Below are positions 1 through 8,061 of a stretch of DNA of 64,000 nt, piece after piece; within the stretch, counting starts at the first letter, position 1; each line of letters starts with the position of its first letter. A program made the position numbers and the translations under genes. The DNA is taken from positions 34,297 through 98,296 of the forward strand of contig JADYYE010000168.1 of NCBI GenBank assembly GCA_020853815.1. Direction: 5' to 3'. The DNA is from Phycisphaerales bacterium (GTDB taxonomy: Bacteria; Planctomycetota; Phycisphaerae; Phycisphaerales; UBA1924). The notes below the pieces were generated by a model. That model made no database searches. It saw nothing but the letters and a program-made list of their open reading frames with translations, and was not told where the DNA came from.

Positions 1-484
1 CGCTGGCGTCGTCGTCCGCGCCCGGGCTCCCAGGCACCGCGTCAAAGTGCGCGCTCACCAGCACGACCTCGTGAGGGAGCTTTGTTCCCTTGATCTCAAC
101 GACGATGTTGTTCGACACGACCGGTGCCGCCGGCGGAGTCGCCCCGTCCTTGGCCCCATCCTTGCCCTTTTCCTTCGCTTGGCCTTCCTTCCAGTTCCGG
201 GCCGGGATCGACCACTTCACCTCCTGGAACGACGGCTCGTAGCCGAGCGCCTTGAGCCGCGCCACCAGCACTTCCTCCGCCTTGGCGAGCCCCTCGCGAT
301 CCGTTCGCGCCGACCGCGCCTCGGGCAACGCCCGCATCACATCGACGAGCACAGCCTGGTCGATCGTGTCCGGTTGGGCCGCCGGCCGCGAGACCGGCTG
401 GGACGGAGCCTGACCCGGTGTCTGGTTTGGCGGCTCGGCGAGCGAGCTTGCGAAAATGGCGACGATCCCGGCAATCCACATCAT
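1..484 (-). CDS. Secreted M28-family metallopeptidase, N-terminal part (cut by window edge)
   Basis: The protein starts at the ATG ending at 484 (a second ATG follows immediately) and runs off the left edge, so only about 161 residues are visible. Residues 1-17 form a hydrophobic signal-like segment (MMWIAGIVAIFASSLAE), followed by a Pro/Gln-rich linker. The last visible residues read VSAHFDAVPGSPGADDDAS, which matches the zinc-ligand block of M28 aminopeptidases (H-x-D and the following ADD). This family removes N-terminal residues from peptides using two zinc ions, and the signal suggests export. A Lys/Asp-rich insert around residues 95-120 (KEGQAKEKGKDGAKDG) is probably a surface loop. The gene diverges from the coiled-coil gene at 829. 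The family call is firm for the visible motif; the specificity cannot be judged. Confidence 0.82.
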   Translation of the reverse strand, partial: MMWIAGIVAIFASSLAEPPNQTPGQAPSQPVSRPAAQPDTIDQAVLVDVMRALPEARSARTDREGLAKAEEVLVARLKALGYEPSFQEVKWSIPARNWKEGQAKEKGKDGAKDGATPPAAPVVSNNIVVEIKGTKLPHEVVLVSAHFDAVPGSPGADDDAS

Positions 485-828
485 GTCCCGATGGTACCGA
501 ACGCAGACGCCGCCCCCACACCCGGCCAAGGACCGAATGCGGACCGGCTTGTGAACCACGAGTTGACCGAAGGCCCGCGATCAGGGAGGATGCTCGCCCT
601 GAAGTGGGTCCGTGCCGCCAAACCCGCGGGACGGACCGGGGCATGGGGCGCGGTCCGTTCGGGAGGAAGTGGTGGCCTCGGGCAACCACGGGCGATCGGG
701 CGGCGTAGGGTTTGGGCTCCGGTTTCGCGCGACTCGTCGGCGCCGGAGAAATGCGGGCAACCAAGGCCTGGTGCGATGCGGGCGGCCAATGCCGCGGCCT
801 CGTGTCGGGCGTGTCGGGAGTGTGATTG
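485..828. other. Divergent intergenic region
   Basis: About 340 bases separate the minus-strand peptidase from the plus-strand coiled-coil gene. It must hold both promoters, but I could not pick convincing -35/-10 boxes in this GC-rich sequence. No repeat, RNA gene or terminator-like hairpin was recognised. Open frames crossing it look like shadows of the codon bias and have no recognisable protein features. Confidence 0.5.
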
Positions 829-2214
829 ATGGCAGGTCGGACCAGCACCAGCGTCGGAATGGGCATCGCGATCACGGTCCTCAGCGTCCTGGCGCTGGGC
901 TTCTTCGTGCTCGCCACCGTGTTCTACGGCAAGTTCAACAAGACGCAGGGCGAGCTCAAGAGCCAGGCCGCCAACGTCGAGCAGTACGTCAAGGCCAGCG
1001 AGCAGCAGCGCGACGACATCCGCCAGATGCTCCAGCCCGCCAAGGCCAAGAACAAGTCGGTCGTCGGCTACCTCGCCGAGTCGATGCAGACCGCGATGCA
1101 GCGCGTGACCGGCAACAAGAACGACTCGCCCGAGGCCCTCACCGAGAAGCTCTCGAAGGTCCAGGGCGCTGATTCGGCGTCGCTCCTGGCGCTCATCGAG
1201 GATCGCGCCGCCCGCATCAAGGCGCTGGAAGACCAGGTCGCCGCCGCCGAAGCCGCCCGCGCCGCCGCCCTGGCCGACAAGCAGGCCGAGGTCGATCGCG
1301 TGAAGGGCATCGAGGATCGCCACGCCGCCACCCTCGCCGCCATCTCGGCCCAGGTCGAGGAATACAAGAAGGAAGTCGACACGTTCCGCGACGGCACCAA
1401 CAAGGCCCGCGGCGACATGGAGGCCCGCGTCTCGTCCATCACTTCCGAGTTCGCCCAGCGCGAGCAGGAGCTCTCCGCCCGCATCAGCAAGCTCCAGGAA
1501 GAGAACCTCGTCGCCGCCGGGCAGATCTCCAAGCTCCGCGGCGAGCGCAACCAGGAACTCTTCAAGGGACGCTCCGAGGAGAGCCTCGTCGACGCCAAGG
1601 TCGTCGCCCTCAAGCCCAATGAAAACGCGATCATCATCGGCATCGGGCGCAGGCAGAAGATCGACGTCGGCATGAGCTTCGCCGTCTACGCCGACGCCGC
1701 GTCCATCAAGGCCGATCCGACGACCGGCGAGTACCCGCGCGGCAAGGCCAACGTCGAGGTCATCGCCGTCTCCGACACCACCTCCACCTGCCGCCTGCTC
1801 AGCGAGTCCAAGGGCAACCCCGTCGCCGTGGGTGATTCGGTCGCCAACGCCCTCTACGACCCGAGCAAGACCTACTCCTTCCTCATCTACGGCAACTTCG
1901 ACGTGAACAACGACGGCATCGCCACGCCCACCGAGCAATCCGACCTCAAGGCCCTCATCGAGGGCTGGGGCGGCAAGAGCGTGGACGACCTGGGCGGCGA
2001 CGTGGACTTCCTCGTGCTGGGCCAGCGCCCCATCCTCCCGCCCCGCCCGGGCGCCGACGCCCCGATCGAGATCCTGCAGGAGTACATCCGCCTGTCACGC
2101 ATCGTCGATCGCTATGACACCCTGTACAAGCAGGCGATCTCCACCGGCCTCCCCGTGCTCAACGAGAACCGCCTGTACACGCTGATCGGGCGTGAGCGCG
2201 CCGGCGCTCGCTGA
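829..2214 (+). CDS. Membrane-anchored coiled-coil protein of unknown function
   Basis: 461 residues from the ATG at 829; a TTG directly upstream is also in frame. Residues 8-32 form one N-terminal transmembrane helix (GIAITVLSVLALGFFVLATV). Residues about 35-245 are charged, Ala/Glu/Lys/Gln-rich and heptad-like, so a long coiled coil is likely. The C-terminal 200 residues are globular. They contain KVVALKPNENAIIIGIGRR, then a stretch DVNNDGIATPTE that resembles an EF-hand calcium loop, followed by ALIEGWGGKSVDDLGGDVDF, which has the hydrophobic pattern of a BRCT-like fold. I do not recognise a named family. The gene lies 19 bases upstream of an LpxL-like acyltransferase and is probably co-transcribed with it, which hints at an envelope role. 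That role is inference only. Confidence 0.72.
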   Translation: MAGRTSTSVGMGIAITVLSVLALGFFVLATVFYGKFNKTQGELKSQAANVEQYVKASEQQRDDIRQMLQPAKAKNKSVVGYLAESMQTAMQRVTGNKNDSPEALTEKLSKVQGADSASLLALIEDRAARIKALEDQVAAAEAARAAALADKQAEVDRVKGIEDRHAATLAAISAQVEEYKKEVDTFRDGTNKARGDMEARVSSITSEFAQREQELSARISKLQEENLVAAGQISKLRGERNQELFKGRSEESLVDAKVVALKPNENAIIIGIGRRQKIDVGMSFAVYADAASIKADPTTGEYPRGKANVEVIAVSDTTSTCRLLSESKGNPVAVGDSVANALYDPSKTYSFLIYGNFDVNNDGIATPTEQSDLKALIEGWGGKSVDDLGGDVDFLVLGQRPILPPRPGADAPIEILQEYIRLSRIVDRYDTLYKQAISTGLPVLNENRLYTLIGRERAGAR

Positions 2215-2233
2215 CCCGCGACCGGGCCCATCG

Positions 2234-3328
2234 ATGCCCAAGAAGCCCAAGCGCCCCATGCCCGCGTGGCTGCAGTCCGTCGCCGCCGCGGGGCTGCGCA
2301 CCGCCATGACCCTCCCGCTCGCCGCCGGGATCGGGCCCAGCCTCGCCATCGCCGAACGTCTCGGGCGATGGTTCGGGGCGCTCCCGTTCAATCGCACGCG
2401 GCTCAATCGCGCCGTCGAACACCTGGCGTTTGCGTTCCCCGACTGGTCGGTCGAGCAGCGCCGCACCTGCGCCCTCGACGCATACTCGCACCTCTTCCGC
2501 CTCGCGGTCGAAGTGGCGTACACGCCGCGCCTTGTCGGCGTCGACAGCCTGCACGAGCACGTCGAGGTCGTGGGCATCGACCCCGCCACTCGCCACGACC
2601 CGTGCTCGGCCAAGGTCGCGCTCCAGCGCCTCATGGCCGGCCGCCCGGCCGTGATGATCACCGGGCACTGCGGCAACTGGGAAGTCCTGGGCTACGCCCT
2701 CGCTGTCCTTGGCTTCCAGGTCCACGCCCTCTACCGCCCGCTCGACAACCGCGCCCTCGACCGCTGGGTGCGCGAGGTCCGCCAACGCAAGGGACTCGTG
2801 CTCCTCGACAAGTTCGGCGCGACCGAGAACCTGCCGCGGCTTCTTTCGCGCGAGCATCCCGTGGCCTTCGTCGCCGACCAGAACGCCGGCGACCGCGGGC
2901 TCTTCGTGCCCTTCTTCGGAAGGCTCGCGTCGACCTACAAGACGATCGGGCTCCTGGCGATGCAGCACGACGCGCCGGTCATCTGCGCCATGGCCCGCCG
3001 CATCGACCCCGCCAACGCCGCCGGGCGAACGATGCCCTATCGCGTCGAGATCGCCGACGTCATCGAGCCCGCCGACTGGAAAGGCCAGCCCGACCCGCTT
3101 TTCTACATCACCGCCCGATATCGCGCCGCAATCGAGCGCATGGTTCGATCCGCGCCGGAACAGTACCTCTGGATGCATCGCATCTGGAAGAGCCGCCCGC
3201 GCCACGAACGCGACCACAAGCCCGTGCCCCCGGCGCTGGCGGCCAAGCTTCGGGCCCTGCCCTGGTTGAACGACGCCGACGTGGAGCGCATCGTCGAGCA
3301 GAGCCGCCGCGAGGCCGGCGCCGCGTAG
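2234..3328 (+). CDS. LpxL/HtrB-like lipid A acyltransferase
   Basis: 364 residues from the ATG at 2234; an upstream in-frame GTG at 2192 would overlap the previous gene. The family transfers acyl chains from acyl-ACP to the lipid A precursor at the inner membrane. The catalytic H-x4-E motif is present as GHCGNWEVLGY (about residues 140-150). Later come FVADQNAGDRGLFVPFFGR and QYLWMHRIWKSRP, which correspond to conserved blocks of the family. The N-terminal region (LRTAMTLPLAAGIGPSLAIAERLGRW) is amphipathic or membrane-attached, as usual. The length fits the family, slightly long at the C-terminus. The acyl chain and exact acceptor cannot be told from sequence. This enzyme supports a lipid-A-type outer membrane. 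Confidence 0.85.
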   Translation: MPKKPKRPMPAWLQSVAAAGLRTAMTLPLAAGIGPSLAIAERLGRWFGALPFNRTRLNRAVEHLAFAFPDWSVEQRRTCALDAYSHLFRLAVEVAYTPRLVGVDSLHEHVEVVGIDPATRHDPCSAKVALQRLMAGRPAVMITGHCGNWEVLGYALAVLGFQVHALYRPLDNRALDRWVREVRQRKGLVLLDKFGATENLPRLLSREHPVAFVADQNAGDRGLFVPFFGRLASTYKTIGLLAMQHDAPVICAMARRIDPANAAGRTMPYRVEIADVIEPADWKGQPDPLFYITARYRAAIERMVRSAPEQYLWMHRIWKSRPRHERDHKPVPPALAAKLRALPWLNDADVERIVEQSRREAGAA

Positions 3329-3334
3329 CCCGCC

Positions 3335-3382
3335 TCTTGGTGGCCCACCTCTTGGTGGCCCGCCTCTCCGAGGCGGGTCTTG
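3335..3382 (+). repeat. REP-like hairpin A (GGTGGC foot)
   Basis: GGTGGC at 3354-3359 is followed by CCGCCTC, loop TCC, GAGGCGG, with one more C:G pair possible at the base. A partial duplicate of the foot (CTTGGTGGCCC) lies just upstream at 3337-3347. It follows the stop codon of the acyltransferase gene by a few bases. The same core occurs at 5324-5346, 59237-59259 and 62877-62899. Confidence 0.8.
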
Positions 3383-3439
3383 AAAGTCCGGCCTCGAAAT
3401 GCCGCCGACGCCCCGGACCTAACCTTGCGGAGACAAACG

Positions 3440-3913
3440 ATGCAGAGTCCGACGTCCACGCGGGAGAATCACGACATGTCCGACTCTTCCGACATCGAGC
3501 ACGACGACGAACAGGGCGGACGCCTCGACGGCGTGCGCGTGCTCATCGTCGACGACGACCGCGACGTGCTCGAAGCCATCGACGCCGCCTTCCAGGCCGA
3601 GGGCGCGCTCACCCAGCTCGCCACCGACGGCAACGAGGCCGTCCGCATCTGCCACGAGGACCCGCCCGACCTCGTCATCCTCGACATGATGCTCCCCAAA
3701 CGCTCCGGCTTCCTCGTCCTCGAAAAAATCAAGGGCAACGAGGACAGCCCGCTGGTCATCATGGTGACCGCCAACGAGGGCCGCCGCCATCAGGCCTACG
3801 CCGAATCGCTCGGCGTCGATCGATACATGCAGAAGCCCGTCCCGCTCGGAAAACTCCTCGAAGTCGCCGCCGAGCTGGTCGATCAGGAACTCGAAGACGA
3901 CGACCAGGAATAG
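3440..3913 (+). CDS. Response regulator receiver-domain protein
   Basis: 157 residues from the ATG at 3440, which has CGGAG seven bases upstream. The ATG at 3476 with GGGAG upstream is an equally good start. After an acidic N-terminus the receiver domain runs from VRVLIVDDDRDVLEAI (acidic pocket DDD) through DLVILDMMLPKRSGF (phosphoacceptor Asp in ILDMMLP) to VTANEG (switch Thr) and KPVPLGKLLEVA (conserved Lys-Pro). No output domain follows, only an acidic tail (ELEDDDQE), so it is a single-domain regulator like CheY. No histidine kinase is adjacent. A small unknown gene follows after 21 bases and may be co-transcribed. Confidence 0.87.
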   Translation: MQSPTSTRENHDMSDSSDIEHDDEQGGRLDGVRVLIVDDDRDVLEAIDAAFQAEGALTQLATDGNEAVRICHEDPPDLVILDMMLPKRSGFLVLEKIKGNEDSPLVIMVTANEGRRHQAYAESLGVDRYMQKPVPLGKLLEVAAELVDQELEDDDQE

Positions 3914-3934
3914 ACCACTCGCCAGGGGGTTTGG

Positions 3935-4255
3935 TTGGCCAAATCACGACAGCTCGCGCTCATGAAAGGCGGCCCGGCCTCCGGCGAAACCGCGCCCATC
4001 GGCACCCGCCGCGAGGTCCGCGAACTCCTCGCACGCTTCAACACCGCCCCCGACGGCGCCGCCGCCAAGGGCATGGGCACCGAGCGCCTCTACGGCCCGG
4101 GCATGGCCATCGACCTCTCCACCAGCACCGAACAGGTCAATCAGGCTCTCGTCTCCGTCAACGAAGACGACATCGCCTGGCCCGTCCTGCTCCGCATCTG
4201 CAAAGAGCTGAAATGGAAGATGGTTGATCTTGAAACGGGCCGCTCGTTCGGATAA
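3935..4255 (+). CDS. Small conserved-looking protein, function unknown
   Basis: 106 residues if translation starts at the TTG at 3935, which has AGGGGG about six bases upstream. The first in-frame ATG is at 3962. There is no signal peptide or transmembrane segment. The middle has the helix-like segment RREVRELLARFNT, and the C-terminal half, EDDIAWPVLLRICKELKWKM, has clear hydrophobic periodicity, so a small soluble helical protein is likely. It sits 21 bases after the receiver-domain gene, suggesting co-transcription. I do not recognise the family. Confidence 0.6.
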   Translation: MAKSRQLALMKGGPASGETAPIGTRREVRELLARFNTAPDGAAAKGMGTERLYGPGMAIDLSTSTEQVNQALVSVNEDDIAWPVLLRICKELKWKMVDLETGRSFG

Positions 4256-4321
4256 ACCAGACCTTCTCGCGGGGTGGGCTTGAGCGATGGGGCCATCGGC
4301 CCGATCGACACCAGAAGGGTG

Positions 4322-5251
4322 ATGATGCTTTATTCACAGACGAGCCCCTCGCCGCGCTCCCGCCGCGCCTTCACACTCATCGAGCTCCTGGTCGTCATTG
4401 CGGTGATCGCGCTCCTGATCGCCATCCTGCTCCCCGCGCTGGGCAAGGCCAAGGACTCGGGACGCCAGACCGTCTGCCTCACCCAACTCAAGCAGCTCCA
4501 GCTCGGCTGGGACCTCTACGCCGACGCCAATCAGGACGCCATCGTCCCCGGGCGTGCCCCCGACCTCCCGGGCGGCAAGAGCAACGCCGCCAACTGGTAC
4601 GAGATCGGCAACGGCAAGAAGTTCCGCCCCACCTGGATCTCGCGCATGGGCCAGTACGTCGGCATCTACCCCTTCGCCGAGCCCGCCGACGCCAGCCGCG
4701 CCGACTACAACCGCCAGGACTACGACAACAAGTTCTTCCAATGCCCCGTCGCCGCCGACTGGAAGGACGAACGCAACCACTGCTACGGCTACAACTACCT
4801 TTTCCTGGGCAACTCCCGCGTCACCAACTCCAAGTTCCACAACTTCCCCGTGCGACGCGCCAAGGTCCAGACCTTCGACCGCACCGTCGTCGCCGCCGAC
4901 AGCATGGGCACCGCCGCCTCCTTCGCCGAATCCGATCGCACCCAATACGAAAATGATGGACGCACCGAGACCGCCTACGGAAACGAGGCCTTCTCCATCG
5001 ACCCGCCCCGCCTCACCGCCGAGAGCGACCGCGCATCCTTCCCTGTCCGCAACGCCCCCCACGCACGCCACTCCAAGAAGGTCAACGTCACCTTCGCCGA
5101 CAGCCATGCCAAAGTCCTGTCGCTCGACGAACTGGGATACGCGATGGAGCCCGATGGACGCTTCGTCGACGCCGACGACAAGACCCGCGTGAATAACTCG
5201 CTCTTCAGCGGCACGGGCGTCGACGACGACCCGCCGCCCATCCCGAACTAG
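4322..5251 (+). CDS. Prepilin-like protein with N-terminal methylation motif (planctomycete H-X9-DG type)
   Basis: 309 residues from the ATG at 4322 (ATG repeated at 4325), with AAGGG six bases upstream of the second. The leader ends in RRAFTLIELLVVIAVIALLI, the type IV prepilin/pseudopilin signal with Phe+1, Glu+5 and a hydrophobic helix. The downstream pattern CLTQLKQLQLGWDLYADANQ and the C-terminal HSKKVNVTFADSHAKVL are typical of the large planctomycete prepilin-like family that ends in His...Asp-x. It is not part of the gsp operon 5 kb downstream. The protein would be processed by a prepilin peptidase that is not in this window. Its role is unknown; the fold and processing follow from the family. 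Confidence 0.8.
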   Translation: MMLYSQTSPSPRSRRAFTLIELLVVIAVIALLIAILLPALGKAKDSGRQTVCLTQLKQLQLGWDLYADANQDAIVPGRAPDLPGGKSNAANWYEIGNGKKFRPTWISRMGQYVGIYPFAEPADASRADYNRQDYDNKFFQCPVAADWKDERNHCYGYNYLFLGNSRVTNSKFHNFPVRRAKVQTFDRTVVAADSMGTAASFAESDRTQYENDGRTETAYGNEAFSIDPPRLTAESDRASFPVRNAPHARHSKKVNVTFADSHAKVLSLDELGYAMEPDGRFVDADDKTRVNNSLFSGTGVDDDPPPIPN

Positions 5252-5323
5252 ACCGATTCCCTTTCAAGCGGCGCGCCTTCCAACTCACCATTCCCCATTG
5301 CCCATTGGAACCTCTGAGTAGTT

Positions 5324-5351
5324 GGTGGCCCGCCTCTCCGAGGCGGTTTTT
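5324..5351 (+). terminator. Rho-independent terminator built on a REP-like hairpin (B)
   Basis: GGTGGC at 5324-5329, then CCGCCTC (5330-5336), loop TCC, GAGGCGG (5340-5346) and five T residues. The hairpin is the same core as at 3360-3376, but here a T run makes it a plausible terminator for the prepilin-like gene ending at 5251. A separate short inverted repeat, GAACCTCTGA (5308-5317) and TCAGAGGTTC (5393-5402), brackets it. Confidence 0.7.
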
Positions 5352-5464
5352 CAGCCCACTGGAAGCGGACCTCGCGGCTGAACTCGAATTGTTCAGAGGT
5401 TCCCATTGCCCACTCTTCTGCCGCGCGAATTGACGCCGCGCCCGCGCCACGGTCAACTACGAGC

Positions 5465-6205
5465 ATGAACATGGCTCCGCTTTGGCCCGCTCGTGTCGTC
5501 GCGCTCGCGCTCGCCGGCTTGCTCGCGGCCTGCGCAAACCGGGCCTCCAACACCCCGGAGCCCGCCCCAACTCCCACCACGTCCAAACCGCCCGCTCAGG
5601 CTCCCGCGCCCGAAGCCGTAAACCCCGGCGCGATCGCTCTCTTCAACGGCACAGACCTCTCCGGCTGGACCCAACGCGGCGGCAAGGCCGCCTACTTCGT
5701 CGAGGGCGACGCCATTGTCGGCGAAACTCGCCCCAACCAGCCCAACAGCTTCCTCTGCACCCAGCGCGAGTTCTCGGATTTCATCCTCGAACTCGAGTTC
5801 CTCGCCGACCCCGAAGCCAACAGCGGCATTCAGTTTCGCTCCGAAAGCCGCCCCGACTACAAGAACGGCATCGTCCACGGCTACCAGGCCGAGATCGACA
5901 CCACCCAGCGGGCCTGGAGCGCCGGAATCTACGACGAAGGACGCCGCGCGTGGCTCGCGCCCCTCGACAAAAACCCCGAAGCCCGGGGGGCCTTCAAGCA
6001 GGGCCAGTGGAACCACATGAAAATCGAATGCCGCGGAGCTCGCATCCGCACCTGGCTCAACGGCATTCCTTGCGCAGACCTTCAGGACGAACTGACCCCC
6101 AAGGGCTTCATCGCCCTCCAGGTCCATGGCGTGGGCGACCGCCAAACCCCGCTCCGTGTCCGCTGGAAAAACCTGCTCCTCACCGATCTCAGCGCACGCC
6201 GGTAA
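5465..6205 (+). CDS. DUF1080 (3-keto-disaccharide hydrolase-like) lipoprotein
   Basis: 246 residues. Residues 1-23 are a lipoprotein signal ending in the lipobox LLAAC, followed by a Pro/Thr-rich tether to about residue 55. The DUF1080 domain then opens with ALFNGTDLSGWTQRGGKAAY, continues with NSGIQFRSESRPDYKNGI and closes with KGFIALQVHGVGDRQTPLRV. This is the concanavalin-like fold common in planctomycetes and linked by the family to sugar-polymer or keto-disaccharide hydrolysis. The protein should be membrane-anchored in the periplasm or at the outer membrane. It stands alone between the terminator at 5351 and the 6410 gene. Substrate is unknown. Confidence 0.86.
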   Translation: MNMAPLWPARVVALALAGLLAACANRASNTPEPAPTPTTSKPPAQAPAPEAVNPGAIALFNGTDLSGWTQRGGKAAYFVEGDAIVGETRPNQPNSFLCTQREFSDFILELEFLADPEANSGIQFRSESRPDYKNGIVHGYQAEIDTTQRAWSAGIYDEGRRAWLAPLDKNPEARGAFKQGQWNHMKIECRGARIRTWLNGIPCADLQDELTPKGFIALQVHGVGDRQTPLRVRWKNLLLTDLSARR

Positions 6206-6409
6206 GGACTCCGAATTTGTGTGGGTTTGGATTTTATCTGGGCATAATCTCGGCAATGCTCCGCGCTGATGTGCGTTCTACTCAATTGCACGCGCGGTAG
6301 GCTGGCCTCGCCGGAACAATCCTCCGGCCCGGCTACACGAGCACCCGATGGTCGCCAGCCTTCAACATCGCTGGTCACGCCTCCGGGTCTCAAAAAGGGG
6401 TATTCGATC

Positions 6410-7786
6410 ATGACTCGCTTCGGCACGCTGGTTTTCGCGGCCCGTCGTCTGACCCTTGCCACCGCGCTCGCCGCCGGAATGGCCTTGGGCCTCGGTCTCG
6501 TCGGTCCTTCGTCCGTCGCCTTTGCCCAGGGTGGCGGCGGTGGGGGCGGAGGAGGTGGTGATCGCGGCGGGGGCGGCGGATTCGGGGGCATGGGCGGCAT
6601 GTTCGGCGGCGGCGGGGGCATGAACCTCCAGCCCACCCTTTCTTCGCGCGACCTCGATCGCGCCGTCAAAATGCTCGCGCTCGACAAGGACCAGGAAGAC
6701 GCCGTCAAGGCCCTCCTCGAAAGCTACCAGCAGTCCTACCGCGACAAGGCCCAGCCCGTCCGCGACCGCATGGACAAGGCCCGCGAGGAGTTCCGCGAGA
6801 CCCGCGACCCCTCCGTGTGGACAGAAGTCCGCACCGAAACCGAGAAGTTCCGCCCCGTGGGCGAGCAGCTCACGCAGACCTTCATGAACGACATGAAGTC
6901 CGTGCTCAACGAGCAGCAGGCCGCCAAGTTCCCGAGCTTCGAGCGCGCCCTCCGCCGCAACCAGACCATGAACCGCGGCCTCATGTCCGGCGAGCGAGTC
7001 GACCTGATCGCGCTCCTCGAAAAGCAGGAAATCCCCGAGCAGACCCGGGCCGAAATCGCCCCGATGCTCGAGTCGTATGAGATCGACCTCGACCGCGAGC
7101 TGCAGGCCCGGACCAAGCTCTGGGAGGAGCTGATGCCCAAGATGGGCGAGCTCATGCCGCAGATGTTCGGCGGCGGCGGGGCCTCCAAGGAACTCCAGGA
7201 CATCATGGACAAGGGTCGCGACGCCGGGATGCGCGTCCGCGACGTGAACCGGCGCTACGCCCGCCAGATCTCAGGCGTGCTCCCCGAGGGCGTCCGGGGC
7301 GCGTTCGACACGGAGTTCGAGAAGCAGAGCTATCCGATGGCGTTCCGCGACACGCGGATCTCGCGCCAGCTCACCGCCGTGCAGGGCTTCGCCGATCTTT
7401 CCGGCGAGCAGAAGGAGTCGATCGCGCAGCTCGGCGAAACCTTCAACAAGGAAAGCGAGTCGCTGACGCGCCAGCTCATCGAGGCGACCGACAAGATGGA
7501 GTCGACCGTCACCGCCGATCAGCTCATGACCATGTTCCGACCGGGCGGGAACGACGACTCGCCGGTGGGGCAGATCAACCGCAAGCGTCGCGATCTCAAT
7601 CGGACGACGCAGGAAAAACTCGAGGCGATCCTCACCCCCGAGCAGGTGAAACGCCTGCCCCAGGACGAGGGGGGTCGCGGCGGGCGTGACCAGGGCGGCG
7701 ACAACCAGGGCCGCCAGCGCGGACGCCGCGGAAACAACGACGCCGGTGGCGACGCTCCGGCGCCCCCGACTCGCCGCCCGGATTGA
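6410..7786 (+). CDS. Exported Gly-rich helical protein, paralogue 1 (Spy/CpxP-like periodicity)
   Basis: 458 residues from the ATG at 6410, with AAAAGGGG nine bases upstream. Residues 1-43 are a long Sec signal ending in SVAFAQ. A run of almost pure Gly with Asp/Phe/Met interruptions follows (about residues 44-72). The rest is helical and charged: DLDRAVKMLALDKDQEDAVK, LNEQQAAKFPSFERALRR, and a later LTPEQVKRLPQDE. Such LxxxQxxxxxxL repeats recall periplasmic Spy/LTXXQ proteins, but the protein is three times longer. The tail is Gly/Arg/Asn/Asp-rich (GGRGGRDQGGDNQGRQRG). A paralogue follows at 8062. Function unknown; a periplasmic or surface location is inferred from the signal. Confidence 0.75.
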   Translation: MTRFGTLVFAARRLTLATALAAGMALGLGLVGPSSVAFAQGGGGGGGGGGDRGGGGGFGGMGGMFGGGGGMNLQPTLSSRDLDRAVKMLALDKDQEDAVKALLESYQQSYRDKAQPVRDRMDKAREEFRETRDPSVWTEVRTETEKFRPVGEQLTQTFMNDMKSVLNEQQAAKFPSFERALRRNQTMNRGLMSGERVDLIALLEKQEIPEQTRAEIAPMLESYEIDLDRELQARTKLWEELMPKMGELMPQMFGGGGASKELQDIMDKGRDAGMRVRDVNRRYARQISGVLPEGVRGAFDTEFEKQSYPMAFRDTRISRQLTAVQGFADLSGEQKESIAQLGETFNKESESLTRQLIEATDKMESTVTADQLMTMFRPGGNDDSPVGQINRKRRDLNRTTQEKLEAILTPEQVKRLPQDEGGRGGRDQGGDNQGRQRGRRGNNDAGGDAPAPPTRRPD

Positions 7787-7824
7787 GCGCAAGCGACGCC
7801 GATGAAACCAGCGACCCACCCCAA

Positions 7825-7875
7825 CCGGCCACCCCGACCGGGGGGGTCGTTGTGTTGCCGGTCGGGGGAGGCCGG
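7825..7875. repeat. Imperfect inverted repeat between the two paralogues
   Basis: Arms CCGGCCACCCCGACCGG (7825-7841) and CCGGTCGGGGGAGGCCGG (7858-7875) pair with one bulge around a 16-base loop. It lies just downstream of the first helical paralogue and could be a hairpin ending that transcript, although there is no clean T run. Confidence 0.5.
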
Positions 7876-8061
7876 CATCGCGAGGTCGGCGTTGGGAAAA
7901 ACCATCCCCAAATTCCACGGATTCGGTGTTCTTCCGACGGATTCGCAACCGGCGTGCATCTGTGCGGGAATCAGGGGCTTCTCCCGTCGCGATGTCGGCG
8001 GGCGTCGTCCGGCCGAACCGCCCGGAACCACGCACGGGAACAGAAAAAGGGAACCAGCGTC

